Shown here: positions 8,007 to 16,886 of the stretch, piece after piece
How positions within the stretch are numbered: the stretch's first letter is position 1
Layout: the number at the start of each line of letters is the position of its first letter
Assembly (NCBI GenBank): GCA_012839295.1
Contig: DUNO01000005.1
Span: 351,338-415,337, forward strand
Reading direction: 5' to 3'
DNA from: Clostridiales bacterium
Lineage (GTDB): Bacteria > Bacillota > Clostridia > Lachnospirales > Lachnospiraceae
DNA: 64,000 bases
Notes under the pieces: generated by a model
Databases searched by the model: none
What the model was told of the DNA's origin: nothing
The model's input: only the letters and a program-made list of their open reading frames with translations
Position numbers and translations under genes: made by a program

Positions 8007-9284
8007 TTATACCTTCTCAATCTGATACTGGGAATTAATCACCAGCCACATCTGATTAAAATAATACATGATGTTCCAAACACCGATCCCGGTAATCCCA
8101 TACTTCTTAAGGATTTTTAATGAGGAATCTATACTTCTCGCATCCTTAAACCACACGATATGCTTAACATCACCAAAATCAGTATATTCAAAATATGCTG
8201 ACAGGGAGGCCTCATCAAAATGGATGACGGCATTCATTTGACGGGCCAGGGACAGGACGGAATCAAAATTAAGGACACTTGCCCTTGATTTGCCGTCCAC
8301 ATAGGGTAACGGCCAATCATAACCCAATGTTGGTATGGCGATCCGGATCTTGTTAAGGGGAACCTGTGCCGTAATATAATCTAATAGGGAAGGGGTTGTG
8401 AAGATGGAAAATTGGGCAGGCGGCTTTCGTATGGAACCCCAATCATAGGCCAAAAACAGGATTCCGTCCGAAACCTCACTAAAACTGGAATAATTAATTT
8501 TTTCAAAGGTAACCTCATTTCCATTAAAGCTTAGCCCCGGATTAACGGTTAAAAATACAGAATAGCCCTCAGGGTGCAATCTGTTTGATATCCTGGTCAA
8601 AAAGTTTAAATAAAGCTTCTGGTTGGCCGTATTGATTAATTGAAAGGTCATGTCCACCCCGTTGTAACCTTTTGTTTTTAGGATGTTAAGAAGGTTTTCA
8701 ATAAGCTTATCCTGGACTTGCGGGCTTAGCAGCATTTCGTATACCATTTCTACATTAATCTCCCCGGATGCCGAGTGTCCGGTTGCAATTAAAATAGCTT
8801 CTGTTCCAAAGGATTTTGCAAGCCGGATAGCAGATATGTCCTCATCATTTCCTACAAACTCACCATGATCGGCTATACGGTAATTTAATATGAGCAGCTG
8901 TGTAAGATTCGGCAATGTCATCCTAAGAACCCCATCATTAATAAAGGAGTAGGTATAGCCGACGCTTAATAAGCTTCCATGACGGTTATCATAGCTTATG
9001 ACTAAGGTCTCTCCGGGGTAAATATATTTTCTGTTTGCAAGATATGGGTTGTACCTAAGCAGCTGCATGACAGTTATATTAAACTGACTTGCAATACCTG
9101 CTAAGGTATCGCCCTCCCGTACAGTGTAGATTATTTCAGGAAAAGCAATAACCAGGGATTGGCCTACTACAAGGCTGCTAGGCTCCTTTATACCGTTATC
9201 TATGATTAACCTTTCAATCGACATGCCAAATTTATTGGCTATCAAATCTATGGTATCTCCTTGCTGGACCACATATATCTGCAT
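8007..9284 (-). CDS. LysM-GH18 (SleL/YaaH-like) protein with altered catalytic site, copy 1
   Basis: 425 residues without a signal peptide: the protein starts directly with a LysM (QIYVVQQGDTID, about 2-46), followed by a second LysM (IIYTVREGDTLA, 52-96) and a glycoside hydrolase 18 barrel. This is the layout of SleL/YaaH spore cortex-lytic enzymes, which the mother cell deposits on the spore. The GH18 catalytic signature DxxDxDxE, usually like GVNIDFE, reads GVDMTFQ at 209-215: the catalytic Glu is Gln215 and the supporting Asp is Thr213. Hydrolysis is therefore doubtful and a glycan-binding role is possible. A second gene of the same length follows upstream. GAGG lies before the ATG. Confidence 0.85.
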   Translation of the reverse strand: MQIYVVQQGDTIDLIANKFGMSIERLIIDNGIKEPSSLVVGQSLVIAFPEIIYTVREGDTLAGIASQFNITVMQLLRYNPYLANRKYIYPGETLVISYDNRHGSLLSVGYTYSFINDGVLRMTLPNLTQLLILNYRIADHGEFVGNDEDISAIRLAKSFGTEAILIATGHSASGEINVEMVYEMLLSPQVQDKLIENLLNILKTKGYNGVDMTFQLINTANQKLYLNFLTRISNRLHPEGYSVFLTVNPGLSFNGNEVTFEKINYSSFSEVSDGILFLAYDWGSIRKPPAQFSIFTTPSLLDYITAQVPLNKIRIAIPTLGYDWPLPYVDGKSRASVLNFDSVLSLARQMNAVIHFDEASLSAYFEYTDFGDVKHIVWFKDARSIDSSLKILKKYGITGIGVWNIMYYFNQMWLVINSQYQIEKV

Positions 9285-9311
9285 AATTAACCTCAGTTAT
9301 ATCTTTGTACT

Positions 9312-9340
9312 AATATATGATATGGGATGTTTTATTTTTC
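9312..9340 (-). promoter_or_regulatory. Candidate mother-cell sigma promoter, GH18 copy 1
   Basis: On the minus strand GAAAAATAAA is followed after 11 bases by CATATATTA. The same arrangement with the same spacing precedes the paralogue. The -10-like part resembles SigE/SigK CATA-type elements; the -35 match is weak. Confidence 0.35.
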
Positions 9341-9361
9341 ATGTTTTTTATGGTTTCAGCC

Positions 9362-10639
9362 TTATGGTTTTTCGATCTCATATTGGGTATTGACCACCAG
9401 CCATAGCTGGTCAAAATAATACATGATATTCCAAATGCCGATTCCCCTGATACCATAGCTCTTCAGGAGCTTTAATGAGGCATCGATACTCCTGGCATCC
9501 TTGAACCAGACAATATGTCCGAGGTTATCAAAATCGGTATATTGAAAATAGGCGGAAAGAATAGTTTCGTCATAATTAATGACAGAATTCGTTTCACGGG
9601 CGAGGGTCAATACGGAATGGAAATTAAGGGCATTGGCTCTTGAAACACCGGGAACATAGGGCAGCTTCCAATCATATCCAAGAGTAGGAATCTCTGTACG
9701 GATCTTATCAAGAGGAACCTGACTTACAATATAATCAAGCAAAGCAGGGGCTGATACGATGGAAAATGGAGTAGGGGGCCGTTGTACGGAACCCCAATCA
9801 TAGGATAAAAAAAGTATGCCGTCCGATACCCGGCTGAATTCTGAATAATTTAGCCTTTCAAAGGCTACCTCTTTTCCATTAAAAGATACTCCAGGATTAA
9901 TTGTTAAATATACGGGGTATCCCTCAGCGTGCAGGCGGATGCTAACCCTTTCTATAAAATCCAAATAATACTGCTGATTATCGGTGGTAATAAGCTGGAA
10001 GGCCATATTAACTGAATCATAACCCTTTGCTTTTACAATCTCAAGGAGATTTTCGATTAATATTTCCTGGATTCTCGGGTTGAGCAGTACATCCTGTATG
10101 ACAGTGGTATCTATCGCTCCGGTAGCTGAATATGCTGTAATGACAAGGCTGGAGGTGGTTTCATATAACCCGGCAGTCCGGATAACGGATATGTCCTGGT
10201 CATCTCCGATGAACCCGCCACTTCCGGTAGAACGGTAATTGAGAATGAGCAGGCTGGTCAGATAGGGTAATGTCATTCTTAGGATGGAGTCATCAATAAA
10301 GGAATAGGCATAACCGTCCACCCATAAGCTCCCATTATTATTATCAAAGCTGATAACTAAAGTTTCACCGGGGTAAAGATACTCCCGGTCAGCAAGATAA
10401 GGATTATTTCTCAGTAACTGCATCACAGGTACCTGAAAAGCCTCTGCAATACTGCCTAAGGTATCCCCTTCCTTAACGGTATAGGTCTGGGTGGGATGGG
10501 TAATGACCAGAGTTTGGCCAACTACAAGGTCATCAGACGCATTTATTCCATTATCTATTACTAGTCTTTCAACTGATACGCCAAATCCAGAGGCAATCGA
10601 ATCTATAGTATCCCCTTGTTGAACCACATATATCTCCAT
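9362..10639 (-). CDS. LysM-GH18 (SleL/YaaH-like) protein with altered catalytic site, copy 2
   Basis: The tandem paralogue of the adjacent gene, also exactly 425 residues, with the same two N-terminal LysM domains and no signal peptide. Its GH18 signature reads SVNMAFQ at 209-215, so Gln215 again replaces the catalytic Glu and Ala213 the supporting Asp. The two copies differ throughout yet both keep Gln215, and both end in a conserved IGIWNIMYYFDQLWLV-type strand that closes the barrel. This argues for an old duplication of an already non-catalytic protein that is kept under selection, rather than decay. A spore-coat or cortex-binding role is inferred from the family and the likely mother-cell promoter. 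Confidence 0.85.
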   Translation of the reverse strand: MEIYVVQQGDTIDSIASGFGVSVERLVIDNGINASDDLVVGQTLVITHPTQTYTVKEGDTLGSIAEAFQVPVMQLLRNNPYLADREYLYPGETLVISFDNNNGSLWVDGYAYSFIDDSILRMTLPYLTSLLILNYRSTGSGGFIGDDQDISVIRTAGLYETTSSLVITAYSATGAIDTTVIQDVLLNPRIQEILIENLLEIVKAKGYDSVNMAFQLITTDNQQYYLDFIERVSIRLHAEGYPVYLTINPGVSFNGKEVAFERLNYSEFSRVSDGILFLSYDWGSVQRPPTPFSIVSAPALLDYIVSQVPLDKIRTEIPTLGYDWKLPYVPGVSRANALNFHSVLTLARETNSVINYDETILSAYFQYTDFDNLGHIVWFKDARSIDASLKLLKSYGIRGIGIWNIMYYFDQLWLVVNTQYEIEKP

Positions 10640-10667
10640 AATAAACCTCAGCTATGTCTTTGTAATA

Positions 10668-10696
10668 AGTATATGACTTTGCTGGATTTATTTTCA
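10668..10696 (-). promoter_or_regulatory. Candidate mother-cell sigma promoter, GH18 copy 2
   Basis: On the minus strand GAAAATAAA, 11 bases, then CATATACTTA. The CATATACT part differs in one position from the SigE -10 consensus CATACAAT/CATACACT. It has the same layout as upstream of copy 1. Confidence 0.35.
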
Positions 10697-10764
10697 TTAA
10701 TTTTTGATAATGATTCAAAGGTTATAGCTTATTATGGGAATTGGAAAAGGAATGCCACCCTTTC

Positions 10765-10786
10765 ATGAAATAAATATGAATTTCAT
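10765..10786. promoter_or_regulatory. Inverted repeat upstream of the opp operon
   Basis: ATGAAAT (10765-10771) and ATTTCAT (10780-10786) form a perfect seven-base inverted repeat about 60 bases before oppD. It may be an operator for a nutritional regulator; the centre does not match the CodY box well. Function unproven. Confidence 0.3.
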
Positions 10787-10843
10787 GCTAAGTGGTTATA
10801 TTTATGCGGAAATAAAAATATATGGTTATTAGGACGACTGGAT

Positions 10844-11872
10844 ATGGAAGAAGAGAAGAATAAGATGGTCAGGAAAGAGCTGCTGCGAATTAGTAATCTT
10901 GTTACTTCATTTTGCATTAATGGGCATTATTATGCAGCCGTGGACGGAGTTTCCCTTGGGATTAATGAGAATGAGGTTTTTGCCATAGTGGGTGAGTCAG
11001 GCTGCGGAAAAAGCGCTCTGGCTCTTTCTATTTTAAACTTACATAATAAAGCCCATACGAAGGTGGAAGGTAATATTTATTTTAAAGGAAAGGATTTATT
11101 AACCCTAAGTACAGAGGAGTTAAATAAAATCAGGGGAAGGGATATAGGGATGATTTTTCAGGATCCCCTGACTGCATTAAACCCATTGATGAAAATCGGG
11201 GCGCAGATTGAAGAGGCTTTGTTCTACCATGCTTCCATGAATAGCCGGAGCAGGAAAAAACGTGCCCTGGAGCTTTTGGAACAAGTGGGCATCCAAAACC
11301 CCGGGCTTACCTATAGCCAGTTTCCCCACGAGCTGTCAGGGGGTATGAGGCAGAGGGCGATGATTGCAATAGCCTTATCCTGCAAGCCCTCCCTTGTAAT
11401 AGCCGATGAACCGACGACAGCCCTGGATGTTACGATCCAGGCTCAGATATTGGATTTGCTGGGGAGGCTTCAGAAGGAAATAAAGTCAGGGATCATATTA
11501 ATCACCCATGACCTCGGGGTTGTCGCAGAAATGGCGGATAGGGTAGGCGTCATGTATGCGGGGCAGCTGGTAGAAATTGCAGATGTGAAAGAGATTTTTT
11601 TAAATCCCCTGCACCCCTATACCAGATCCCTGTTTGCCTCTATGCCAAATTCCCCGGCAGGCGGCAGGGGGGATAAGCGGCTTCCGGTGATAGAGGGAAT
11701 GGTTCCTTCCCTTCTAAATATAGAGCGGCAGGGCTGCCGTTTCGCGCCCCGTATTCCCTGGATTCCTGCTTCTTATCATGAAGAGGTACCACAGTACCAT
11801 AGAGTAAAGGAGGATCATGTTGTACTATGCTCATGTTATAAGAACTTTTATCTGCGGAAAGGGAGGGGATGA
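10844..11872 (+). CDS. oppD: Oligopeptide ABC importer, ATP-binding subunit OppD
   Basis: One of the two ATPases of an Opp/Dpp-type peptide importer, 342 residues. Walker A is GESGCGKSA at 50-58 (Ala in the last position, where Thr or Ser is usual), the ABC signature is LSGGM at 164-168, Walker B is LVIADEP at 184-190 and the switch His is in THDLGVV near 222. The C-terminal oligo_HPY region ([11 protein letters not shown]) is present and ends in a CSC pair. It is the first gene of a five-gene operon on the plus strand and is separated from oppF by three bases. The first ATG was kept; the ATG at 10865 is an alternative. Confidence 0.92.
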   Translation: MEEEKNKMVRKELLRISNLVTSFCINGHYYAAVDGVSLGINENEVFAIVGESGCGKSALALSILNLHNKAHTKVEGNIYFKGKDLLTLSTEELNKIRGRDIGMIFQDPLTALNPLMKIGAQIEEALFYHASMNSRSRKKRALELLEQVGIQNPGLTYSQFPHELSGGMRQRAMIAIALSCKPSLVIADEPTTALDVTIQAQILDLLGRLQKEIKSGIILITHDLGVVAEMADRVGVMYAGQLVEIADVKEIFLNPLHPYTRSLFASMPNSPAGGRGDKRLPVIEGMVPSLLNIERQGCRFAPRIPWIPASYHEEVPQYHRVKEDHVVLCSCYKNFYLRKGRG

Positions 11873-11875
11873 GGC

Positions 11876-12802
11876 ATGCCATTGCTTGAGGTGGAAAATT
11901 TAAAGGTATATTATCCGGTCAGGGGAGGCATTCTGGGGCGGGTTCAGGATTATGTCAAGGCGATAGATGGGATATCCTTTGCGGTTGAGGAAGGTGAAAC
12001 TCTGGGGCTGGTGGGAGAATCAGGATCAGGGAAAAGCACCACCGGCAAGGCAGTCATCGGCTTGGCCAGGATTACCCAGGGGCGGATCCGTTTTCAGGGC
12101 GAGGATATTACAAAATATGTGGGAAAGAACCATTCTCCTTACCGGAGAGGGGTACAGATGATATTCCAGGATGTCTATTCCTCCTTAAATCCTAAGAAGA
12201 GGGTTTTAGATATTGTGGCGGAGCCCATCCGTAATTTTGAACACCTGACCCCGAAGCAGGAACAAAAAAAGGTAGAGGAATTACTGGATATTGTGGGACT
12301 TTCACCGGAAAATGCCTTAAAGTATCCCCACGAGTTTTCCGGCGGGCAGAGGCAGAGAATTGGGATTGCAAGAGCCATGGCCTTAAAGCCTAAGCTGATT
12401 ATTGCGGATGAACCGGTTTCTGCACTGGATTTGTCCGTGCAGGCCCAGGTGTTAAATTTTATGAAGGATATCCAGCAGCAATTTAATTTAGCCTTCCTGT
12501 TCATCAGCCATGACCTTGGGGTGGTTGAGCATATGTGTTCCAATATAGCGATTATGCATAAAGGCCGCTTTGTTGAGATGGGCAGTAAAAAGCAAATCTA
12601 TGGACAGCCAATGCATATCTATACCAGGAGGCTGATAGCAGCTATACCAAATGCGGATCCTGGAAGGCGCAAAGAGATGAAGGGCTTAAGGGAAGGCGTG
12701 GCAAGGGAATATGATTTAAAACACAGCCAGTACTATACGAAGGATGGCCGGGTTTATGATTTGAAGAAATTAAGGGACAATCATTTTGTAGCGCTGCCCT
12801 AG
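11876..12802 (+). CDS. oppF: Oligopeptide ABC importer, ATP-binding subunit OppF
   Basis: The second ATPase of the importer, 308 residues. Walker A is GESGSGKST at 47-55, the signature FSGGQRQRIGIARAM, Walker B LIIADEPVSALD and the H-loop FISHDLGVV. It begins three bases after oppD, with GGAAAGGGAGGGG as a rich ribosome-binding site inside the end of oppD. The C-terminal peptide-family tail is shorter than in some homologues, ending soon after AIPNADPGRRKEM with a brief basic tail. Confidence 0.93.
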   Translation: MPLLEVENLKVYYPVRGGILGRVQDYVKAIDGISFAVEEGETLGLVGESGSGKSTTGKAVIGLARITQGRIRFQGEDITKYVGKNHSPYRRGVQMIFQDVYSSLNPKKRVLDIVAEPIRNFEHLTPKQEQKKVEELLDIVGLSPENALKYPHEFSGGQRQRIGIARAMALKPKLIIADEPVSALDLSVQAQVLNFMKDIQQQFNLAFLFISHDLGVVEHMCSNIAIMHKGRFVEMGSKKQIYGQPMHIYTRRLIAAIPNADPGRRKEMKGLREGVAREYDLKHSQYYTKDGRVYDLKKLRDNHFVALP

Positions 12803-12816
12803 AAAGAGAGAAAGGT

Positions 12817-13779
12817 ATGTGGAAAACAATCGTAAAAAGGGTTCTCATATTGGTTCCCCAGGTTATAATTTTAAGCCTGCTAATCTTTTTGCTCGCTAAT
12901 TTCATGCCAGGGGATGCGCTTACCGGCAAGATTGACCCGGGTGTTTCTCCTGCCAGGCTGGAGGAGCTGCGTCGCCAATGGGGATATTATGATCCCTGGT
13001 ATGTGAAATACGGCAGGTGGGTGCAGAATGCTTTGCAGGGGGATCTGGGTGAAAGCACCGCATACAAGCTTCCGGTTCTCCAGCTGATCGGTCAGCGTGC
13101 CGGTAATACCTTCTGGCTGGCGCTTATGACCATGGCCATCTCTTATGGAATCGGTATCCTGTTGGGCATTATCGCGGGACGGTACCAGAATAAGCCTGCG
13201 GATAAGGCGATCGTTTTTTACACCTTCGTGGCACTGGCGATGCCTACCGTTGTGTTTAGTTTAATTAACATATTTGTATTTGCCTTCAAGCTTCATTGGT
13301 TTCCCATGGGTGGAAGCGTTGATGTGGTATATACTGTGGGGACGCTGCCATATTACAGGGATAAGCTGTATCATATGATACTTCCTGCCCTGACCGGAGG
13401 TCTGTTATATACCATTGGCACCATACAATTTCTCAGGAATGAGATCATTGATTATAAGAATTCCGACTTTGTGGTCACCGCACGCTCCAAGGGGGTTCCG
13501 GAAAAGAAGATTTTCTCCAGGCATATTTTTCGAAATGCCCTGCTTCCGGTTGCCAGCTTTATGGGCTATGATATCGCTTTCCTGCTGGGCGGCTCCATCT
13601 TTATCGAATATGTATTTTCCTATCCCGGCATGGGCAGGCTTTTTATTGAATCCATCCTGAGAAGGGATTATGCGGTAGTGAATGCTTTGATTATATTATT
13701 TGCGGTGTTAACGGTGCTAGGTACACTTCTATCCGACATCATTATGACGGTTGTTGATCCCAGAATCAGAATAAAATAG
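12817..13779 (+). CDS. oppB: Oligopeptide ABC importer, permease OppB
   Basis: A 320-residue inner permease with six predicted transmembrane helices. The N-terminus KRVLILVPQVIILSLLIFLLANFMPGD is typical of OppB/DppB, and the EAA-type coupling loop (TARSKGVPEKKIFSRHIFRNALLP) that docks on the ATPases is clear. It ends in VDPRIRIK, the usual DP-R-(IV) tail. It lies 14 bases after oppF, with GAAAGAGAGAAAGG as ribosome-binding site. Confidence 0.93.
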   Translation: MWKTIVKRVLILVPQVIILSLLIFLLANFMPGDALTGKIDPGVSPARLEELRRQWGYYDPWYVKYGRWVQNALQGDLGESTAYKLPVLQLIGQRAGNTFWLALMTMAISYGIGILLGIIAGRYQNKPADKAIVFYTFVALAMPTVVFSLINIFVFAFKLHWFPMGGSVDVVYTVGTLPYYRDKLYHMILPALTGGLLYTIGTIQFLRNEIIDYKNSDFVVTARSKGVPEKKIFSRHIFRNALLPVASFMGYDIAFLLGGSIFIEYVFSYPGMGRLFIESILRRDYAVVNALIILFAVLTVLGTLLSDIIMTVVDPRIRIK

Positions 13780-13796
13780 AAGGGAGCGTTGGTGCC

Positions 13797-14717
13797 ATGG
13801 AAAAAAAGAAAGAAAAATCATCAGATAACGTACATAGCGCCCCTGCCGGCCTCAGCCAGCCACCCTCCTTCCTGGAGCTGGTCGGGAAAGAATTGATGCA
13901 GGATAGATTTGCCCTCATATCCCTACATACGTTAATTGCGATATTAATAATCGTATTCCTTGGTGCAGCCTTTGTCAGCACACCGGATTCCATGAAGATT
14001 AATCTTGCGAAGCTAAATAATGCGCCATCAGCCCAGTATCTGTTGGGTACGGATGCTTCGGGCCGCGATATGGTTCCCCAGCTTCTGCTTGGGGCAAGAA
14101 ATTCCTTTCTCATAGCCTTTGGTGTGACGCTTCTTGGCGGCATGGTCGGAATATTGGTCGGATTATGCGCAGGGTTTTATGGGGGTAAGGTGGATCATGC
14201 AATTATGCGTGTGCTGGATTTTATCTCTATGCTGCCAAGGCTTATGTTTATCATCGTACTGGTTTCGCTGATACCGAATTATAATGTGACCACCTTTATA
14301 CTGATTATTACTCTTTTTAGCTGGATCGGTGATGCCAGGTTGGTTCGGGCAAAGACCTTGCAGCAGGGCAGCCTGGACTATGTCCAGGCATCAAAAACCC
14401 TGGGAACCAGCAATATTATTATTATGTTCCGTGAGGTATTGCCCAATATCAGCTCATTGATTATTGTAAATTTAACCTTGAATCTGGCTGGCAATATGGG
14501 ATTAGAAACAGGCCTGACCTTTCTGGGCTTTGGCCTGCCCTTTGATACTCCGAGTCTGGGAACATTAATCGGCTATGCGGCAATTCCGGAGAATATGCAA
14601 AGAAGATGGTGGCAATGGCTGCCGGCCTCCCTGTTGATTTTTGTAATGATGCTATGCATCAATTTTCTAGGCCAGGCGATTAAGCGTGCGGCGGATTCAA
14701 AGCAAAGGGCGGCATAG
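13797..14717 (+). CDS. oppC: Oligopeptide ABC importer, permease OppC
   Basis: A 306-residue partner permease with a cytoplasmic charged N-terminus of about 50 residues, the first helix (LIAILIIVFLGAAFV), the conserved LLGTDASGRDMVPQLLLGARNSF segment of OppC/DppC and five further helices. The coupling loop is RAKTLQQGSLDYVQASKTLGTSN. It ends DSKQRAA. The ribosome-binding site is GAAGGGAG. It completes the membrane part of the importer. Confidence 0.93.
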   Translation: MEKKKEKSSDNVHSAPAGLSQPPSFLELVGKELMQDRFALISLHTLIAILIIVFLGAAFVSTPDSMKINLAKLNNAPSAQYLLGTDASGRDMVPQLLLGARNSFLIAFGVTLLGGMVGILVGLCAGFYGGKVDHAIMRVLDFISMLPRLMFIIVLVSLIPNYNVTTFILIITLFSWIGDARLVRAKTLQQGSLDYVQASKTLGTSNIIIMFREVLPNISSLIIVNLTLNLAGNMGLETGLTFLGFGLPFDTPSLGTLIGYAAIPENMQRRWWQWLPASLLIFVMMLCINFLGQAIKRAADSKQRAA

Positions 14718-14750
14718 AAGGGGAAGGTAAAGGGGAGGGAAAAACGAGGA

Positions 14751-16592
14751 ATGAAAAGGATATTTACACGGATAGCGATATTCTTACTAATAGCAGCTTC
14801 CCTGGGAGGGTGCGCAAGGAATAATGCCGGGAATACTTCCGGGAGGCAGCAACCGACTTTAGCCACGGAAAGGAAGGCAAAAGAGGAGGCGGCAGCTCCT
14901 GCTGACAAAAATGTTGTCCCTGCAAAAGAAGCAGCAGCTAAATTCCCCACTGCAGTCACAAACCGAAATCCCAGCATAGAGGGAGGAACCCTAAAGGTGG
15001 CCCTCGTCTCCAGCTCTGCCTTCACCGGAGTTTTAAACCCCTGCTTTTATGAGGATAGCTACGATGCCCAGCTTCTTGGCTGGTTTTCCGAGAGCCTGCT
15101 TAGCTTTGATGGGAATTTTATTGCTGACCAGGATGGAGCTGCCACCTATGACTATAATGTGAAAGCAAAGACAGTGACCCTGCACATGAGGGGCGGCGTT
15201 AAGTGGCAGGATGGAGAACCGGTCACCTTAGACGACCTGGTATTTGCTTATGAGGTGATTTGCAGCAGGGATTATGAGGGCTTCCGCTTTAATGAAACAT
15301 TTATGAATATCCTGGGCGTAGAGGAATATCATGCCGGTAAAGCTGACGCAATATCGGGCTTAAAGCTATCGGAGGATAAGATGACCTTGGTGGTGCATTT
15401 TAAAGAGTTCGATCCCTCCATCCTTGCCGGCGGCTTCTGGACCAATCCGATTCCAAGACATTATTATGGGGATATTGGGGTTAAGGATATGGCGGCAGAT
15501 GGGAAGACACGGAGTTATCCCATTGGCTTTGGACCTTTTAAGGTGAAAAATATTGTGCCGGGGGAATCAGTGGAGTTCGAGAGTTTTGATGACTATTGGA
15601 GGGGAAAGCCCAAGCTGGATGGGGTTATCCTTACGGTAGTAAAGCCTGAATTGGTACCGGCGGCCATGAAGGAAGGCAAATTTGATGTGGCAGAATTTTC
15701 AACGCAGCAATATCAGGATTATATGGAGCCAGCCAATTATAAGTACCTTGGGCAGATACAGACAGCATTTAGCTATACCGGTTTTAAATTAGGAAAATGG
15801 GATGCGGCGAGGAACGAAAATGTCTATAACCCGGGTGCAAAGCTGGCGGATGTGAAGCTTCGTCAGGCCATAGGATATGCGGTAGATAATCAGGCCATCG
15901 CGCAGTATTTATATCATGGCCTGCGTTTTCTTGCAACCACGGTTATAACACCAAGGCATGGGGCATATCAGAATACCCGGCTGGAAGGATATGTGTATGA
16001 TCCGGAAAAGGCGAAAAGGCTATTGGATGAAGCGGGTTATCGGGATGTGGACGGTGACGGATACCGGGAGACGCCGGAAGGAAAGGAGTTTACGATAACC
16101 TGGGCAACAATGGATGGTGAGAATGCAGACATAATCGCGCAGTTCAAAATCCAATGCTGGAAGGAGGTAGGGCTCCGTGTCAAATTATATCATGGACGCC
16201 TTACTGAGTTTAATGCATTTTATGAAGCTGTGGAAGGTGATGATCCGGCTATCGATATGTATGATGCAGCATGGAGCACAGGGTATAATCCGAACCCTTC
16301 CGTATTATGGGGACGCAATTCTGCGGCAAACTACACCAGATACACCAGTAATACCTTTGATGACATTATAAAAGAGATTTCCTCCGGAAAAGCATGGGAC
16401 GGTGCCTTCCTGTCACAAAAATACAAGGAATGGCAGACGGCTTTCTTTAAGGAAGCCCCGGCAATTCCAACGCTATGGAGGATCCAGCTTGTCGCTGTAA
16501 ATAACCGTGTAAAGAACTATGAGGATATATCAAATGATATTAAACAAACTTACCATTTAATTGAATTAACCGCCAAAGAGCCGATAAAATAA
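14751..16592 (+). CDS. oppA: Oligopeptide-binding lipoprotein OppA
   Basis: A 613-residue extracellular solute-binding protein of family 5. A type II signal peptide with lipobox LGGC gives lipidation at C21; an Ala, Lys and Glu-rich linker follows, then the binding domain with motifs such as GGVKWQDGEPVTLDDLVFAYE (15196-15260 region), FGPFKVKNIVPGESVEF and KLRQAIGYAVDNQAIAQYLYHG-like helix. It ends the opp operon. A gene order with both ATPases first and the binding protein last is common in Clostridia. Peptide specificity cannot be read from sequence. Confidence 0.93.
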   Translation: MKRIFTRIAIFLLIAASLGGCARNNAGNTSGRQQPTLATERKAKEEAAAPADKNVVPAKEAAAKFPTAVTNRNPSIEGGTLKVALVSSSAFTGVLNPCFYEDSYDAQLLGWFSESLLSFDGNFIADQDGAATYDYNVKAKTVTLHMRGGVKWQDGEPVTLDDLVFAYEVICSRDYEGFRFNETFMNILGVEEYHAGKADAISGLKLSEDKMTLVVHFKEFDPSILAGGFWTNPIPRHYYGDIGVKDMAADGKTRSYPIGFGPFKVKNIVPGESVEFESFDDYWRGKPKLDGVILTVVKPELVPAAMKEGKFDVAEFSTQQYQDYMEPANYKYLGQIQTAFSYTGFKLGKWDAARNENVYNPGAKLADVKLRQAIGYAVDNQAIAQYLYHGLRFLATTVITPRHGAYQNTRLEGYVYDPEKAKRLLDEAGYRDVDGDGYRETPEGKEFTITWATMDGENADIIAQFKIQCWKEVGLRVKLYHGRLTEFNAFYEAVEGDDPAIDMYDAAWSTGYNPNPSVLWGRNSAANYTRYTSNTFDDIIKEISSGKAWDGAFLSQKYKEWQTAFFKEAPAIPTLWRIQLVAVNNRVKNYEDISNDIKQTYHLIELTAKEPIK

Positions 16593-16635
16593 GTGGTATG
16601 ACAATTTTTGGATCAAAACAAACAATAATTTCCAA

Positions 16636-16668
16636 TTATCCACACTATCCACAATTTGATGTGGATAA
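16636..16668. promoter_or_regulatory. Cluster of three DnaA-box-like 9-mers
   Basis: TTATCCACA (16636-16644) is followed without a gap by CTATCCACA (16645-16653), and TGTGGATAA (16660-16668) stands on the other strand. Two of the three are perfect matches to the DnaA box TTATCCACA. They lie in the gap between oppA and the CsxC-like gene. The rest of this AT-rich gap (16593-16886) shows no other clear element. Confidence 0.6.
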
Positions 16669-16886
16669 AATACAGTAATTTCCAATTGATTAAAATGATA
16701 ATTTTACAATAATACAGCAATTCTGATATTCCTATTGGAGCCTCTTTCTGTTGGATTAATGACAATATAGGTGAAAATTCTTTATATTTCTCTATATTTC
16801 CTTATAATATGAACAATTTCGATTAAAAAGAATACTATGTATTAGGGTATTACATGGGTATCCAATCTAGAAAAGGAGAGTTCAAT

